DNA of 17,463 nucleotides from CARZYU01 sp964370085 (lineage in GTDB: Bacteria > Bacillota_I > Bacilli_A > RF39 > UBA660): contig CAYJHI010000026.1 in NCBI GenBank assembly GCA_964370085.1, positions 1 to 17,463 on the forward strand, written 5' to 3'. A program made the position numbers and the translations under genes. Shown in pieces: positions 9,101-15,946 of this stretch. The notes below the pieces were generated by a model. That model saw only the letters and a program-made list of their open reading frames with translations. It searched no databases and was not told where the DNA came from. How positions within the stretch are numbered: the stretch's first letter is position 1; every line of letters starts with the position of its first letter.

Positions 9101-9542
9101 ATTTGCAGATATGGGATGTGCACCAACTTCATATGCAATGGTTGCATCAACTATGCTGGGAGAACCACATCTACCATTAGAACAAATGAGGTATGTCTGT
9201 CCTGATAATTGTGGAACATTCGGAACATCGTATGCTGGTGTTGATGCTTTTGCTAAAGAATATCCAGAATTAGAAGTATCTGAACAAATATCAGTAATGG
9301 ACCAAGCACAGTTAGTATTAGATACACTAGCAAGTGGAGATTCATTGATTTTAATCACAACATACCAAGGGGAAACAATCATGAGTAGAGTAGCACATAC
9401 TATGATTCTAACTGGAATAAATGAAAATGGAGAAATAACAGTAGCAGACCCATGGTCAGAAGAAAGCTCTGCCAAGACATATACAGTAGAAGAAATGCTA
9501 GCATCAGCAGAATATGCTTGGACTGTTAAATTGAAAGGATAA
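6168..9542 (+). CDS. Membrane-anchored cell-wall hydrolase: two M23 domains, SpoIID domain, C39-like peptidase
   Basis: The ATG has GGAGGTGA just upstream. Residues 1-145 are charged, low-complexity and probably cytoplasmic. One long hydrophobic helix spans about 152-185; everything after it should be outside. Residues about 345-480 form an M23/LytM metallopeptidase with HxxxD (His365, Asp369), candidate catalytic His414/His418, and HLH at 451-453. Residues about 520-655 form a second M23 domain with HKGVD (539-543) and HVH (628-630). Both keep the zinc ligands, so both could cut peptide crosslinks. Residues about 770-945 match SpoIID/LytB (LEKYITGVVYAEV, Glu784 at the catalytic position, SIAARSYLF), a glycan-strand lytic enzyme family. 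Residues about 965-1120 resemble a C39-like cysteine peptidase (Cys984 in GCAPTS, His1077, Asp1094 in ADPW). T4SS operons usually encode one wall hydrolase to let the channel through peptidoglycan; four domains in one chain is unusual. Confidence 0.9.
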   Translation: MAGYSAKKAGNKTYGPEEKQNNNKEQSSPTSKVAEKGMQAAGVPKPLAKTAAPLAEKLKNLAMPRPLQNLNKKNRDDQNKNGNESDSSTEDTGDKKEENQKPGLPKAPGLGPKKPQEKDEEENNESSESNDTGSKAVKKAGQMMGKIASALLPMVAGPIAIMIIVMVVVAAVSSFFLMIGSFFTNMFSAFEVSNNHLGYTTGSTNFFSSEDSIGLSDKYLAELDKLHDKYGDKIDYDLITATLFSEQYLMDFVDSEEIEGLLDGNITDENGNLLDPNDSDLTEEQKEAIENRELREQETIEKLELLAEKQDGDTYVKKETTTSTGTNSEDNDIVYTGEITDISQYFIDLWVDYGGFYQRGYTSDHSGLDISANEGAPIYSPIAGTVVFAGDGANGGIADFGNVVVVDDANGYEHVFSHMVDGSIKVSVGDEVTVGTNLGGVGNTGYSTGNHLHYAIYKNSGCMSGGVCNHQSSTDPELFYGSGSGNTNVTEGTTGNENSLQYIGPVDDLAEFYAETIPGTVMTSPFGWREGNAIVSSNHKGVDFAPTGGRENYHELLSPIEGTVTRSVPNGNGNGYGAYVVIQEDHGENRHLLAHFSYGTINLKEGDKVGVGDYIGKMGSTGNSTGTHVHHEVITPENTYLDPITYFKETPPASSGFIGGNNVTYSEELITLEEWHNTNYYQFLINEFIVDYYDDYLPSEEEQAERDRAVYEMADNIYEIWKQYKQSMLKSSSNVGQTCKYTANDGTELTNVKVELLECWGSSEPIDTELVDLEKYITGVVYAEVGAFGVEAHKVQSIAARSYLFTRGDQMPSPYGDIRQENGYTVISIRNCTADQVYCDPDLGCHSNSSTAGDTVYSGQNSGAALSKPPLSEDSEIRTAVQETTGQVLVNGEGKIQYTTYTAGNGQTQWQEMAESGMGYQQIIVDWYERTLGSNLSLTSTCINDIEGLTVPEGGYSKNIVYYSQNDYPNDSFGGYGTFADMGCAPTSYAMVASTMLGEPHLPLEQMRYVCPDNCGTFGTSYAGVDAFAKEYPELEVSEQISVMDQAQLVLDTLASGDSLILITTYQGETIMSRVAHTMILTGINENGEITVADPWSEESSAKTYTVEEMLASAEYAWTVKLKG

Positions 9543-9545
9543 TGT

Positions 9546-10244
9546 ATGAAAAAGTTAAAAATATTAATAATAACAATTTGCATCATTTTTTTAACAGGAT
9601 GCACTGTAGACTACAATATTGAAGTTAACAAAGATACAACAATTAGCGAATCATTCTCAGCAGATGAGCATAAGTCAGCCTTTACACATACTCAAATAAT
9701 GGAAGCAAATATTGTTGTTAACAATATGGTTGAAAGAGAAATGGAACGCTTAGAGGAAATTGGATATAATTATAAATTAACTATGGATGATGAAAATGTA
9801 ATCACAACTTTTACTAATAGTTACCTTAATTTCAATGAGTATATATCAAAAGCACAGCCGACATATACACAATGGTTTGATACTATCAATGTAGTAGAAA
9901 ATGGAGATATAGTAGAATTTCATGCAACTGACTTCGTTCCATTTAGTACTGCTAATCCTAGTAAGTATATTGTTAATGACTTAAACATTAATCTTATTAT
10001 TCCTTTTGAAGTAACGTCTCACAATGCCGATGCAACAGCTATTATAGATAACAAAATTATTTATACCTGGAACATAGATGAAGATACAACTTCCAAGGAA
10101 ATAAAAATAAATTATAATGTAGCAAAAGATGCAAAAACTTCTTGGACTTTTGAACTGATTATTGGTATACTAATACTAGCAATTGTAATAGGGATTATTG
10201 TTTATCGCAAAATTCAAAAAACAGATGAAATTAATAAGATATAG
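9546..10244 (+). CDS. Lipoprotein with an additional C-terminal membrane helix
   Basis: The start ATG follows AAAGGA, which overlaps the end of the hydrolase gene. The N-terminus is a lipoprotein signal (MKKLKILIITICIIFLTGC) with lipobox LTGC and lipidated Cys19. The middle (about 20-195) is an acidic extracytoplasmic domain predicted to be beta-rich, starting TVDYNIEVNKDTTISESFSA. A second hydrophobic helix (about 204-220) is followed by a short basic tail, so the chain is tethered at both ends. The layout recalls LppM/DUF3153-type proteins, but I recognise this only by general pattern. Its place between the hydrolase and the coupling ATPase suggests a structural or scaffolding role for the machine outside the membrane. 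The function is not established. Confidence 0.7.
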   Translation: MKKLKILIITICIIFLTGCTVDYNIEVNKDTTISESFSADEHKSAFTHTQIMEANIVVNNMVEREMERLEEIGYNYKLTMDDENVITTFTNSYLNFNEYISKAQPTYTQWFDTINVVENGDIVEFHATDFVPFSTANPSKYIVNDLNINLIIPFEVTSHNADATAIIDNKIIYTWNIDEDTTSKEIKINYNVAKDAKTSWTFELIIGILILAIVIGIIVYRKIQKTDEINKI

Positions 10245-10261
10245 AACAGGAGATAAATTTA

Positions 10262-12421
10262 ATGAAACTAAAATTTAGAGCAGAACCACAAGATATAATG
10301 TTATTTGTATTGTTTGCATTATTTCTTCTATATGTAGTAGCAATAGGGGTATTAAATTTATCATCTTTTGCCGTTCATGGTGATTTTCATGGCTTCAACC
10401 CCCTTAACGCTTTCACACCAGATTATTTAATTTCAACAATCGTTTTCTACATCTTAGCATTAGCTGGTATTTTTGTCAGTGTCGGATCATACTTTTTTGA
10501 AAGAGAAAAAGGATTTGGCTTTGCCACTGATAAAAAAGATAAAGGTTATAGTCGTTGGGCCAAAGAAAAAGAAATGAAAACAGAACTTACAATGATTGAT
10601 CCTAAAGCAGAAACAAGTACTGCAGCAGGTGTACCAATCATGATAAAAGACAATGAAGTATGGGTTGATGATGGAGAACATCATACTTTGGTTATTGGGG
10701 CAACTGGTTCTGGTAAAACACAAACAGTTATTTATCCAACAGTTAAGAACTTAGCTAAAAAAGGTGAATCAATGATCGTAACCGATCCCAAAGGAGAAAT
10801 TTACGAAAAGACATCTGAAATGTTACGTGCTAAAGGATATAATATCTTAATATTAAATTTCCGTGATCCTCAACAAGGAAATGCATGGAATCCTTTATCA
10901 CTACCATATCAAATATATAAAGATGGTAACCAAGATAAAGCTATCGAGTTATTAGATGACTTAGCTTTAAATATTCTATATGAAGAAAATAACGGAAATG
11001 CTGACCCTTTCTGGGAAAAAACATCAGCCGATTATTTTGCAGGTATTGCCCTAGGATTATTTGAAGATGCCGATGAGAGTGAAATAAATATCAATAGTAT
11101 CAGTTTAATGACAACTGTTGGAGAAGAAAAATTTGGTGGATCTACTTATGTAAAAGAATATTTTGGAAGTAAGAGTCCAGAGAGTGCTGCAGCAATTAAT
11201 GCTTCAAGTACAATAATGGCACCTACTGATACAAAAGGTAGTATCCTAGCAGTTTTTAAACAAAAAATAAAATTATTCGCATCACGTGAAAACTTATCAG
11301 AAATGTTATCATATAGTGATGTTGATTTAAAAACTATTGGAGAACAAAAAACAGCATTATTTATTGTTATTCAAGATGAAAAGAAAACATATCACTCATT
11401 AGTAACTATTCTTTTAAAACAATGTTATGAAACACTAATTGATGTTGCACAACAACATGGAGGAAAACTTCCTGTAAGAACAAACTTCTTACTAGATGAG
11501 TTTGCCAACATGCCACCATTAAAAGATGTTACAACAATGATAACTGCAGCACGTTCAAGACAAATTAGATTTACAATGATTATTCAAAACTTTGCTCAGT
11601 TAAATCAAGTATATGGAAAAGAAAACGCTGAAACTATTAAAGGTAACTGTGGTAATATAATCTATCTTATTAGTACAGAACTTGCAGCATTAGAAGAAAT
11701 CTCTAAGATGTGTGGAGAAGTAAAATCTAAAAAAGATGATAAGACAGCTTCAACACCATTAGTAACAGTTAGTGACTTACAAAGAATGAAACAGTTCGAA
11801 ACAATTATTATGAGAATCAGAAAACAACCATTTAAAACAACAATGGTGCCTGATTTTAAAATGAACTGGGGTAAAGAGTATCCAAAAGCAACATATCCTA
11901 GTCGTGATAAACAACCAGTAAAAACATTCGATTTAAGAGAATTTGTCAAAGAAGCAAAACGTAAAAAATTAATGGAAATGATGGAAAATGCTGGAGGTCC
12001 AGAAGGTGGTAATTTACCATCAGGTGGAAGTAATATGATACCTCCATTCGGAAGAGATGGACAAAACCAAGCACCTTTCTTACCACCTAATTTATTTCAA
12101 CAAGCTTCTGAAGCAAGACAAGCGCCTCAACCTAGACCAACACCTTCAATTAATCCAGAAGATTTAATGAAGAAGATTGATGCTCGTATTGCAGAACTTG
12201 AAGAAGAAGAAAGAAAATTAAACGAAGAGAATAAAAAGAATAATATACCAACAACTACTGAACAAGTTAAACCAACTGTTGTAGAGCAAGTTGTTAATAA
12301 GGTTGAACCAGTAGAAAAAGAGGTTGTAACAGAAACTGTTAAACCAACAGTTTCACCAGTACACATTCCTGAAGAAGAAGATAACAAATTTTTTGATGAT
12401 TTCTTCGATGATGAAGATTAG
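10262..12421 (+). CDS. VirD4/TraG-type coupling protein (T4CP ATPase)
   Basis: The coupling protein brings substrates, normally relaxase-bound DNA, to the T4SS channel. Two N-terminal membrane helices (about 11-33 and 55-79) frame a short outside loop. Walker A is GATGSGKT (146-153), followed by VTDPKGEIYE, the VirD4/TraG signature. Walker B is LLDEF with Asp412/Glu413 and ends in ANMPPL. The segment IRFTMIIQNFAQL is also typical. From residue about 565 the protein is a Gly/Pro-rich, then Glu/Lys- and Val/Thr/Pro-rich, disordered tail ending in a cluster of Asp and Phe (FFDDFFDDED). Such tails can act in substrate or partner recognition. The start has AGGAGA eight bases upstream. The next gene's ribosome site overlaps the stop codon. 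A coupling protein argues that a cytoplasmic substrate is moved, although no relaxase is in the window. Confidence 0.93.
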   Translation: MKLKFRAEPQDIMLFVLFALFLLYVVAIGVLNLSSFAVHGDFHGFNPLNAFTPDYLISTIVFYILALAGIFVSVGSYFFEREKGFGFATDKKDKGYSRWAKEKEMKTELTMIDPKAETSTAAGVPIMIKDNEVWVDDGEHHTLVIGATGSGKTQTVIYPTVKNLAKKGESMIVTDPKGEIYEKTSEMLRAKGYNILILNFRDPQQGNAWNPLSLPYQIYKDGNQDKAIELLDDLALNILYEENNGNADPFWEKTSADYFAGIALGLFEDADESEININSISLMTTVGEEKFGGSTYVKEYFGSKSPESAAAINASSTIMAPTDTKGSILAVFKQKIKLFASRENLSEMLSYSDVDLKTIGEQKTALFIVIQDEKKTYHSLVTILLKQCYETLIDVAQQHGGKLPVRTNFLLDEFANMPPLKDVTTMITAARSRQIRFTMIIQNFAQLNQVYGKENAETIKGNCGNIIYLISTELAALEEISKMCGEVKSKKDDKTASTPLVTVSDLQRMKQFETIIMRIRKQPFKTTMVPDFKMNWGKEYPKATYPSRDKQPVKTFDLREFVKEAKRKKLMEMMENAGGPEGGNLPSGGSNMIPPFGRDGQNQAPFLPPNLFQQASEARQAPQPRPTPSINPEDLMKKIDARIAELEEEERKLNEENKKNNIPTTTEQVKPTVVEQVVNKVEPVEKEVVTETVKPTVSPVHIPEEEDNKFFDDFFDDED

Positions 12422-12431
12422 GAGGTAACTT

Positions 12432-13529
12432 ATGGATCCACAATTAAGAAGAAAAATTTATATTACAATGGGAGCGATTGCAGGTATAGTAATACTAATA
12501 TTACTTATAACTTTTATTGGTAGCTTATTATTTGGATCAAATAAATCTTATGCCCAAGTAGAAGACATTATGGAAGAAGCCGCTATTAGCTACTATAGAG
12601 ACAATGAACAATTATTACCTAAGGATGAAACAACAGAATTAAGAGTAGATGTTGACACTTTAGTAGATGCAGGTAAAATGAATCCGCTTACAGACTTATT
12701 AGAAAATGATACTTGTACAGGTAGTGTAGTAGTTATTAAAAATAATGATTCATATTTATACACACCATATTTAGAATGTAGTGACGAGTATAAGACAGAA
12801 ACAATGGCAGGTAGGTTAACTGATCAAAGTAACATAGTTGCTACAGGAGATGGAATATATTTCATGAATAATGAATATGTTTATCGTGGTGAAGTTGAAA
12901 ATAATTACCTACAATTAGGAGAAACTATGTTTCAAGTAGTGAAAATAACTTCTGATAATAAGTTAATGTTGATTGCAACTGAAATCAAAGAGGAATATGA
13001 TCGTTATTATTGGGATAATCGTTATAATAGCGAAAAAAGTGCTAATACTGGAATTAACGATTATGATGTTAGTAGAGTTAACGATCGACTACTAGAAATT
13101 TACGATATAGATAGTTTTTTATCAGATAAAACTTTAGTTACTACAGGGAACTTTTGTATTGGAAAAAGAGGAGAAAGTGATTCAACTAATGACGGCTCAA
13201 TAGAATGTTCTGTTTTAGCAGAAAATGATCAAATCGGTCTACTACCAGCATATGATTTTATTAATGCGAGTATTGATCAAAACTGTAATAGTATCGATGA
13301 TCCAGAATGCCAAAATTATAATTATTTGAAAGTAGTTCTAGATGATGCATGGTTATCAACTACTAACAATGCGAATACATATGAAGTGTATCAAGTGACT
13401 AGCACAGGAAAAATGGATGCTAAAAATGCAAATATAAGTAACCAAATTAACCCAGTTATATATTTGACACCTTCAGCAATGTACTCATCAGGTACAGGTA
13501 CATTTGAAGATCCATATATTGTAAGATAG
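12432..13529 (+). CDS. Membrane-anchored ectodomain protein, pseudopilin-like region plus DUF6273-like region
   Basis: The ATG has AGGAGGT five bases upstream. A basic N-terminus (MDPQLRRK) precedes one hydrophobic helix (about 10-36), so the rest should face outside. Residues about 40-125 (YAQVEDIMEEAAISYY onward, with Cys pair NDTCTG/LECSD) resemble the soluble part of pilin-like proteins I know from gut Bacilli. Residues about 135-365 have YVYRGEVENNYLQLG and MFQVVKI, end with NPVIYLTPSAMYSSGTG and EDPYIV, and recall DUF6273-type surface domains. There is no prepilin peptidase site, so it is not a classical pseudopilin. It is the last gene of the operon. Its single-helix topology is also that of VirB8-like T4SS proteins, but I see no sequence support for that. 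Family assignment is from memory and tentative. Confidence 0.6.
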   Translation: MDPQLRRKIYITMGAIAGIVILILLITFIGSLLFGSNKSYAQVEDIMEEAAISYYRDNEQLLPKDETTELRVDVDTLVDAGKMNPLTDLLENDTCTGSVVVIKNNDSYLYTPYLECSDEYKTETMAGRLTDQSNIVATGDGIYFMNNEYVYRGEVENNYLQLGETMFQVVKITSDNKLMLIATEIKEEYDRYYWDNRYNSEKSANTGINDYDVSRVNDRLLEIYDIDSFLSDKTLVTTGNFCIGKRGESDSTNDGSIECSVLAENDQIGLLPAYDFINASIDQNCNSIDDPECQNYNYLKVVLDDAWLSTTNNANTYEVYQVTSTGKMDAKNANISNQINPVIYLTPSAMYSSGTGTFEDPYIVR

Positions 13530-13550
13530 AGAACATCTCTATCTTTTTTT
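13523..13550 (+). terminator. Intrinsic terminator of the T4SS-like operon
   Basis: A ten-base-pair perfect stem (13523-13532 with 13536-13545) closes a three-base loop and runs into a T tract through 13550. The TAG stop codon of the last gene (13527-13529) is inside the left arm. Confidence 0.9.
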
Positions 13551-13552
13551 CA

Positions 13553-13558
13553 TATAAT
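13553..13558 (+). promoter_or_regulatory. Possible -10 box for the rhodanese gene
   Basis: TATAAT lies just after the operon terminator. The hexamer 17 bases upstream (AGAACA, 13530-13535) is a poor -35 and lies in the terminator stem. The leader would be very short, with the ribosome site near its 5' end. This is a weak call based on the -10 match and position. Confidence 0.3.
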
Positions 13559-13573
13559 ACACTAGAGGTGTAT

Positions 13574-13861
13574 ATGGAAATAACAATAGATATTTTTGTA
13601 AATAAAATGAAAAAAGAAAGATTAAATATAATTGATATAAGAAATAATGATTTATATAAACTTAGTCATATACCAAATTCTTATAATATAAACCCTAAAT
13701 TTTTATTAGTATATCCTCATAAAAACTTAGATAAAAAGAAAATCTATTATATTTATTGCCAATACGGTGAAAAAAGTTATAAATGCTCAAAACAATTAAA
13801 TGAACTAGGATATCAAGTTTACAATTTAAAAGGAGGATATAACGCTTATCAAAGATATTAG
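13574..13861 (+). CDS. Minimal rhodanese-like domain protein
   Basis: This 95-residue single-domain sulfurtransferase-like protein is cytoplasmic, with no signal or membrane helix. The active-site loop is CQYGEKS at residues 62-68, fitting the rhodanese Cys-x-x-Gly-x-x-Ser pattern with Cys62 as the persulfide-carrying residue. The start has NIIDIRNNDLYKLSHIPNS, the usual 'D-R ... H-I-P-A' segment, and the end has GYQVYNLKGGYNAY, the usual 'V-x-x-L-x-G-G' helix. The ATG at 13574 is preferred over an in-frame GTG at 13568, because AGAGGTG lies at 13564-13570 and overlaps that GTG. It has its own terminator and shows no link to the T4SS-like operon. The substrate is unknown. Confidence 0.85.
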   Translation: MEITIDIFVNKMKKERLNIIDIRNNDLYKLSHIPNSYNINPKFLLVYPHKNLDKKKIYYIYCQYGEKSYKCSKQLNELGYQVYNLKGGYNAYQRY

Positions 13862-13874
13862 ATATCTTTTTTTT
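13851..13874 (+). terminator. Intrinsic terminator after the rhodanese gene
   Basis: AAAGATAT (13851-13858) pairs with ATATCTTT (13862-13869) and is followed by T residues to 13874. The three loop bases are the TAG stop codon itself. Confidence 0.85.
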
Positions 13875-13885
13875 ATTATCTATAT

Positions 13886-13903
13886 TATAATTATATATAT
13901 AAT
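13886..13903 (+). promoter_or_regulatory. Candidate -10 boxes for rmuC
   Basis: Two overlapping-range TATAAT matches (13886-13891 and 13898-13903) lie between the rhodanese terminator and rmuC. No convincing -35 box is at the right distance from either. Since the upstream gene ends in a terminator, rmuC probably needs a promoter here. Confidence 0.3.
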
Positions 13904-13919
13904 AGAAAAGAGGTATAAA

Positions 13920-14999
13920 ATGATTGAATATATAATAATAGGCCTATTAGTAATATTGATTATCCTAGTAATAATCTCTTTATTTAAAAATAGTAATGAA
14001 AGTAATATAACAGAAAGACTAGGTAAAATGGAAACAAGTCTTATTAAAGATTTAGGAGAGTTTCGTAGTAGTATTGTCAAAGATATAAATACTGATTTTG
14101 AAAAATTAAATACTACAATCGAAAAAAGACTTATTCATATTAATGAAAAAGTAAATGAAAGATTAGATCAAAATTTTGATAAAACTAATAAAACATTTAT
14201 GTCTGTTTTAGAAAGACTAAGTAAAATAGATGAAGCCCAAAAGAAAATAGAATTATTATCCAACGATATTGTCTCACTAGAAAGTATTCTTACAGATAAA
14301 AAATCTCGTGGTATCTTTGGAGAAGTTAATTTAAATCATATTTTAACAAGTGTTTTTGGAGATAAAAATGATAATATTTATAAATTACAATATACATTTC
14401 CCAATAAAGCTATCGCTGACAGTGTCTTATTCGCACCACTTCCATTAGGTACCATTGCAATTGACTCTAAATTCCCTTTAGAAAACTATCAAACAATGGT
14501 CGATAAAAAGAAAACTCAAGTCGAAAGAGATCACTATGAAAAATTATTTAAACAAGATGTTAAAAGACATATAGATGCTATTAGTACAAAATATATTATT
14601 AAAGATGTAACATCAGACCAAGCAATCATGTTCCTGCCAGCAGAAGCCATATTCGCTGAAATAAATGCCTATCATCAAGACATTATTGAGTATGCCTATA
14701 AAAAGAAAGTTTGGATTACTTCTCCAACCACTCTAATAAGTACCTTATCAGTTATTCAAATGATTTTAAAAAATATTGAAAGAGATAAATACTCATCAGT
14801 TATTCATGAAGAATTAAACAAATTAGGATTAGAATTTTCCCGTTATAAAGAAAGATGGGATAAACTAGCAAGAAGTATCCAAACAGTTAATAAAGACGTT
14901 GAAAGTGTTTCTATAACAACAGATAAAATATCTAAAAAGTTTGAAAAAATTAATCAAGTAGAATCATTATTAATAGAAGAATATTTAGAAGAGGAATAG
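13920..14999 (+). CDS. rmuC: RmuC-family DNA recombination protein
   Basis: The start ATG follows AAAAGAGGT. One N-terminal hydrophobic helix (about 3-22) anchors the protein, followed by a coiled coil (about 28-120) and the RmuC domain (about 125-345). The domain shows RGIFGE (130-135), IDSKFPLENY (from 181), a TSDQAIMFLPAEAIFAE segment and KKVWITSPTTLI, all typical of the family. RmuC has a nuclease-like fold. In Escherichia coli it limits recombination at inverted repeats, but its exact activity is not settled. At 359 residues it is slightly short for the family and looks complete. It is flanked by its own terminators, so it is probably transcribed alone. Nothing suggests a part in the T4SS-like machine. 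Confidence 0.93.
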   Translation: MIEYIIIGLLVILIILVIISLFKNSNESNITERLGKMETSLIKDLGEFRSSIVKDINTDFEKLNTTIEKRLIHINEKVNERLDQNFDKTNKTFMSVLERLSKIDEAQKKIELLSNDIVSLESILTDKKSRGIFGEVNLNHILTSVFGDKNDNIYKLQYTFPNKAIADSVLFAPLPLGTIAIDSKFPLENYQTMVDKKKTQVERDHYEKLFKQDVKRHIDAISTKYIIKDVTSDQAIMFLPAEAIFAEINAYHQDIIEYAYKKKVWITSPTTLISTLSVIQMILKNIERDKYSSVIHEELNKLGLEFSRYKERWDKLARSIQTVNKDVESVSITTDKISKKFEKINQVESLLIEEYLEEE

Positions 15000-15018
15000 T
15001 TAATGACTATTTCTTTTT
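14988..15018 (+). terminator. Terminator-like hairpin after rmuC
   Basis: The end of rmuC, including its stop codon, pairs with 15006-15018 through a stem of about 13 pairs that includes some G-U pairs, around a five-base loop. The right arm ends in TTCTTTTT. The T tract is partly in the stem, so it is a less standard terminator than the two upstream. Confidence 0.6.
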
Positions 15019-15046
15019 GTATAAAAAATTAAATTAATTCTATAAT
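15017..15046 (+). promoter_or_regulatory. Promoter for the small membrane protein / DUF3603 pair
   Basis: TTGTAT (15017-15022) and TATAAT (15041-15046) are 18 bases apart. This would start transcription near 15053, about 23 bases before the ATG at 15076. A second TATAAT at 15059-15064 lies too close to the start codon to be as good. Confidence 0.5.
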
Positions 15047-15075
15047 AGTAACATAGACTATAATATGGTGATTAG

Positions 15076-15282
15076 ATGTTAACAAAAGTAATAATCTATC
15101 TAATAGGTATAAGTCTAACAGTAATAGGTATTTTATTCAGTATTATTTATTTAAACATACTATCAATAGGATATAACCTTACTGAATATTTTACTTATAT
15201 AATCACCAAAATAGAATGTTGGTTAATACCAATAGGATTAACATTAATTATACTAGCAATATATAGAAAGGGTGATCAATAA
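15076..15282 (+). CDS. Small two-helix membrane protein, function unknown
   Basis: This 68-residue hydrophobic protein has one helix at about 4-28, a short loop with polar and aromatic residues, and a second helix at about 47-63, ending in a basic YRKGDQ tail. No signal peptide or known motif is seen. The start ATG follows a weak GGTGATT site. The stop codon ends one base before the preferred start of the DUF3603 gene, and the DUF3603 ribosome site lies inside this gene, so the two are co-transcribed. I do not recognise a named family. Its reality rests on the good upstream promoter, clear membrane topology and operon spacing. Confidence 0.7.
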   Translation: MLTKVIIYLIGISLTVIGILFSIIYLNILSIGYNLTEYFTYIITKIECWLIPIGLTLIILAIYRKGDQ

Positions 15283-15283
15283 A

Positions 15284-15946
15284 ATGATTTATGTCTATGA
15301 TTTTCTCCTAAACTGGACTGATACAAAAAGAGTATATGAATTTTTCGAATGGAAAGAGGATGATTGTATTGAACACATAAAAAGAATTCCTCTAATCAAA
15401 ATAACAACAGAAAAAATGAATGATGTATTAACTAATCAAATTAAAATAACAGAAGAACTAATGAATAAACTACTTAATAAAGCAGAAGTATATCAAAGTA
15501 AAAGTACTACTAAAATTAAGTATGCTTTAATCTTAACTGATAAAAATAGAGTAGTCGCAATAGAATTTTCAAAAGAAGGAAAAAGTATATGTCGAAGTTT
15601 TCTAGATTTAGAAGATGAAGAAGAAGTGTTAGATGTTGCTAGTAATTTAGATATATATGATTTTAAATATCAAAAATTATCAACATTAGAAGAGCAAACC
15701 TATGAAACAAGAAAAGAATTATCTATGAAAAAATACCTCATTAATGAAATAAAAAAAAGTTATCGAAATCATCATTATAATAAAATATATTTCTTGTATA
15801 ATGAATACTTTGATCAAGAAGAAGAAGATATAAAAAACTGTTACAATAAGTTAATAAATACTTTTAATGAACCAATTACTCATAAACATCATGAATTATA
15901 TAACGTTATTAAATTATCACATAATAAAAAGGCATCAACTAAATGA
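15284..15946 (+). CDS. DUF3603 / UPF0736 (YjbA-like) protein
   Basis: This cytoplasmic protein of 220 residues begins MIYVYDFLLNW, continues FFEWKEDD (20-27) and reaches IPLIKI at 35-40. That N-terminus matches the Bacillus subtilis YjbA family (NWF ... EWRKDD ... VPLLKV). The rest is acidic and mostly helical, with no catalytic motif that I recognise. The ATG at 15284 is chosen over an in-frame GTG at 15272 because AAAGGGTGAT (15267-15276) is well spaced for it and overlaps the GTG. In B. subtilis, as I recall, yjbA also sits next to trpS. Here trpS is the convergent neighbour, which supports the assignment. The molecular function of the family is unknown. Confidence 0.8.
   Translation: MIYVYDFLLNWTDTKRVYEFFEWKEDDCIEHIKRIPLIKITTEKMNDVLTNQIKITEELMNKLLNKAEVYQSKSTTKIKYALILTDKNRVVAIEFSKEGKSICRSFLDLEDEEEVLDVASNLDIYDFKYQKLSTLEEQTYETRKELSMKKYLINEIKKSYRNHHYNKIYFLYNEYFDQEEEDIKNCYNKLINTFNEPITHKHHELYNVIKLSHNKKASTK

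Noticed and set aside
9068..9604. Minus-strand 178-codon open frame opposite the hydrolase C-terminus and lipoprotein start
   Set aside because: It lies opposite a well-supported coding region (C39-like domain), has no ribosome site that I can see and no recognisable protein pattern.
12432..13529. Last operon gene as a classical type II/IV pseudopilin
   Set aside because: There is no Gly-Phe-x-x-x-Glu prepilin peptidase site before the hydrophobic helix.
13568..13573. GTG at 13568 as the start of the rhodanese gene
   Set aside because: It is part of the AGAGGTG ribosome site for the in-frame ATG at 13574.
13530..13573. Integration site at the junction between the T4SS-like operon and the chromosomal genes
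   Set aside because: Only a terminator and a possible -10 box are present. No tRNA end, integrase gene or repeat can be seen, and the other junction is outside the window.
15272..15283. GTG at 15272 as the start of the DUF3603 gene
   Set aside because: It overlaps the AAAGGGTGAT ribosome site, and the family's conserved start begins at the ATG at 15284.
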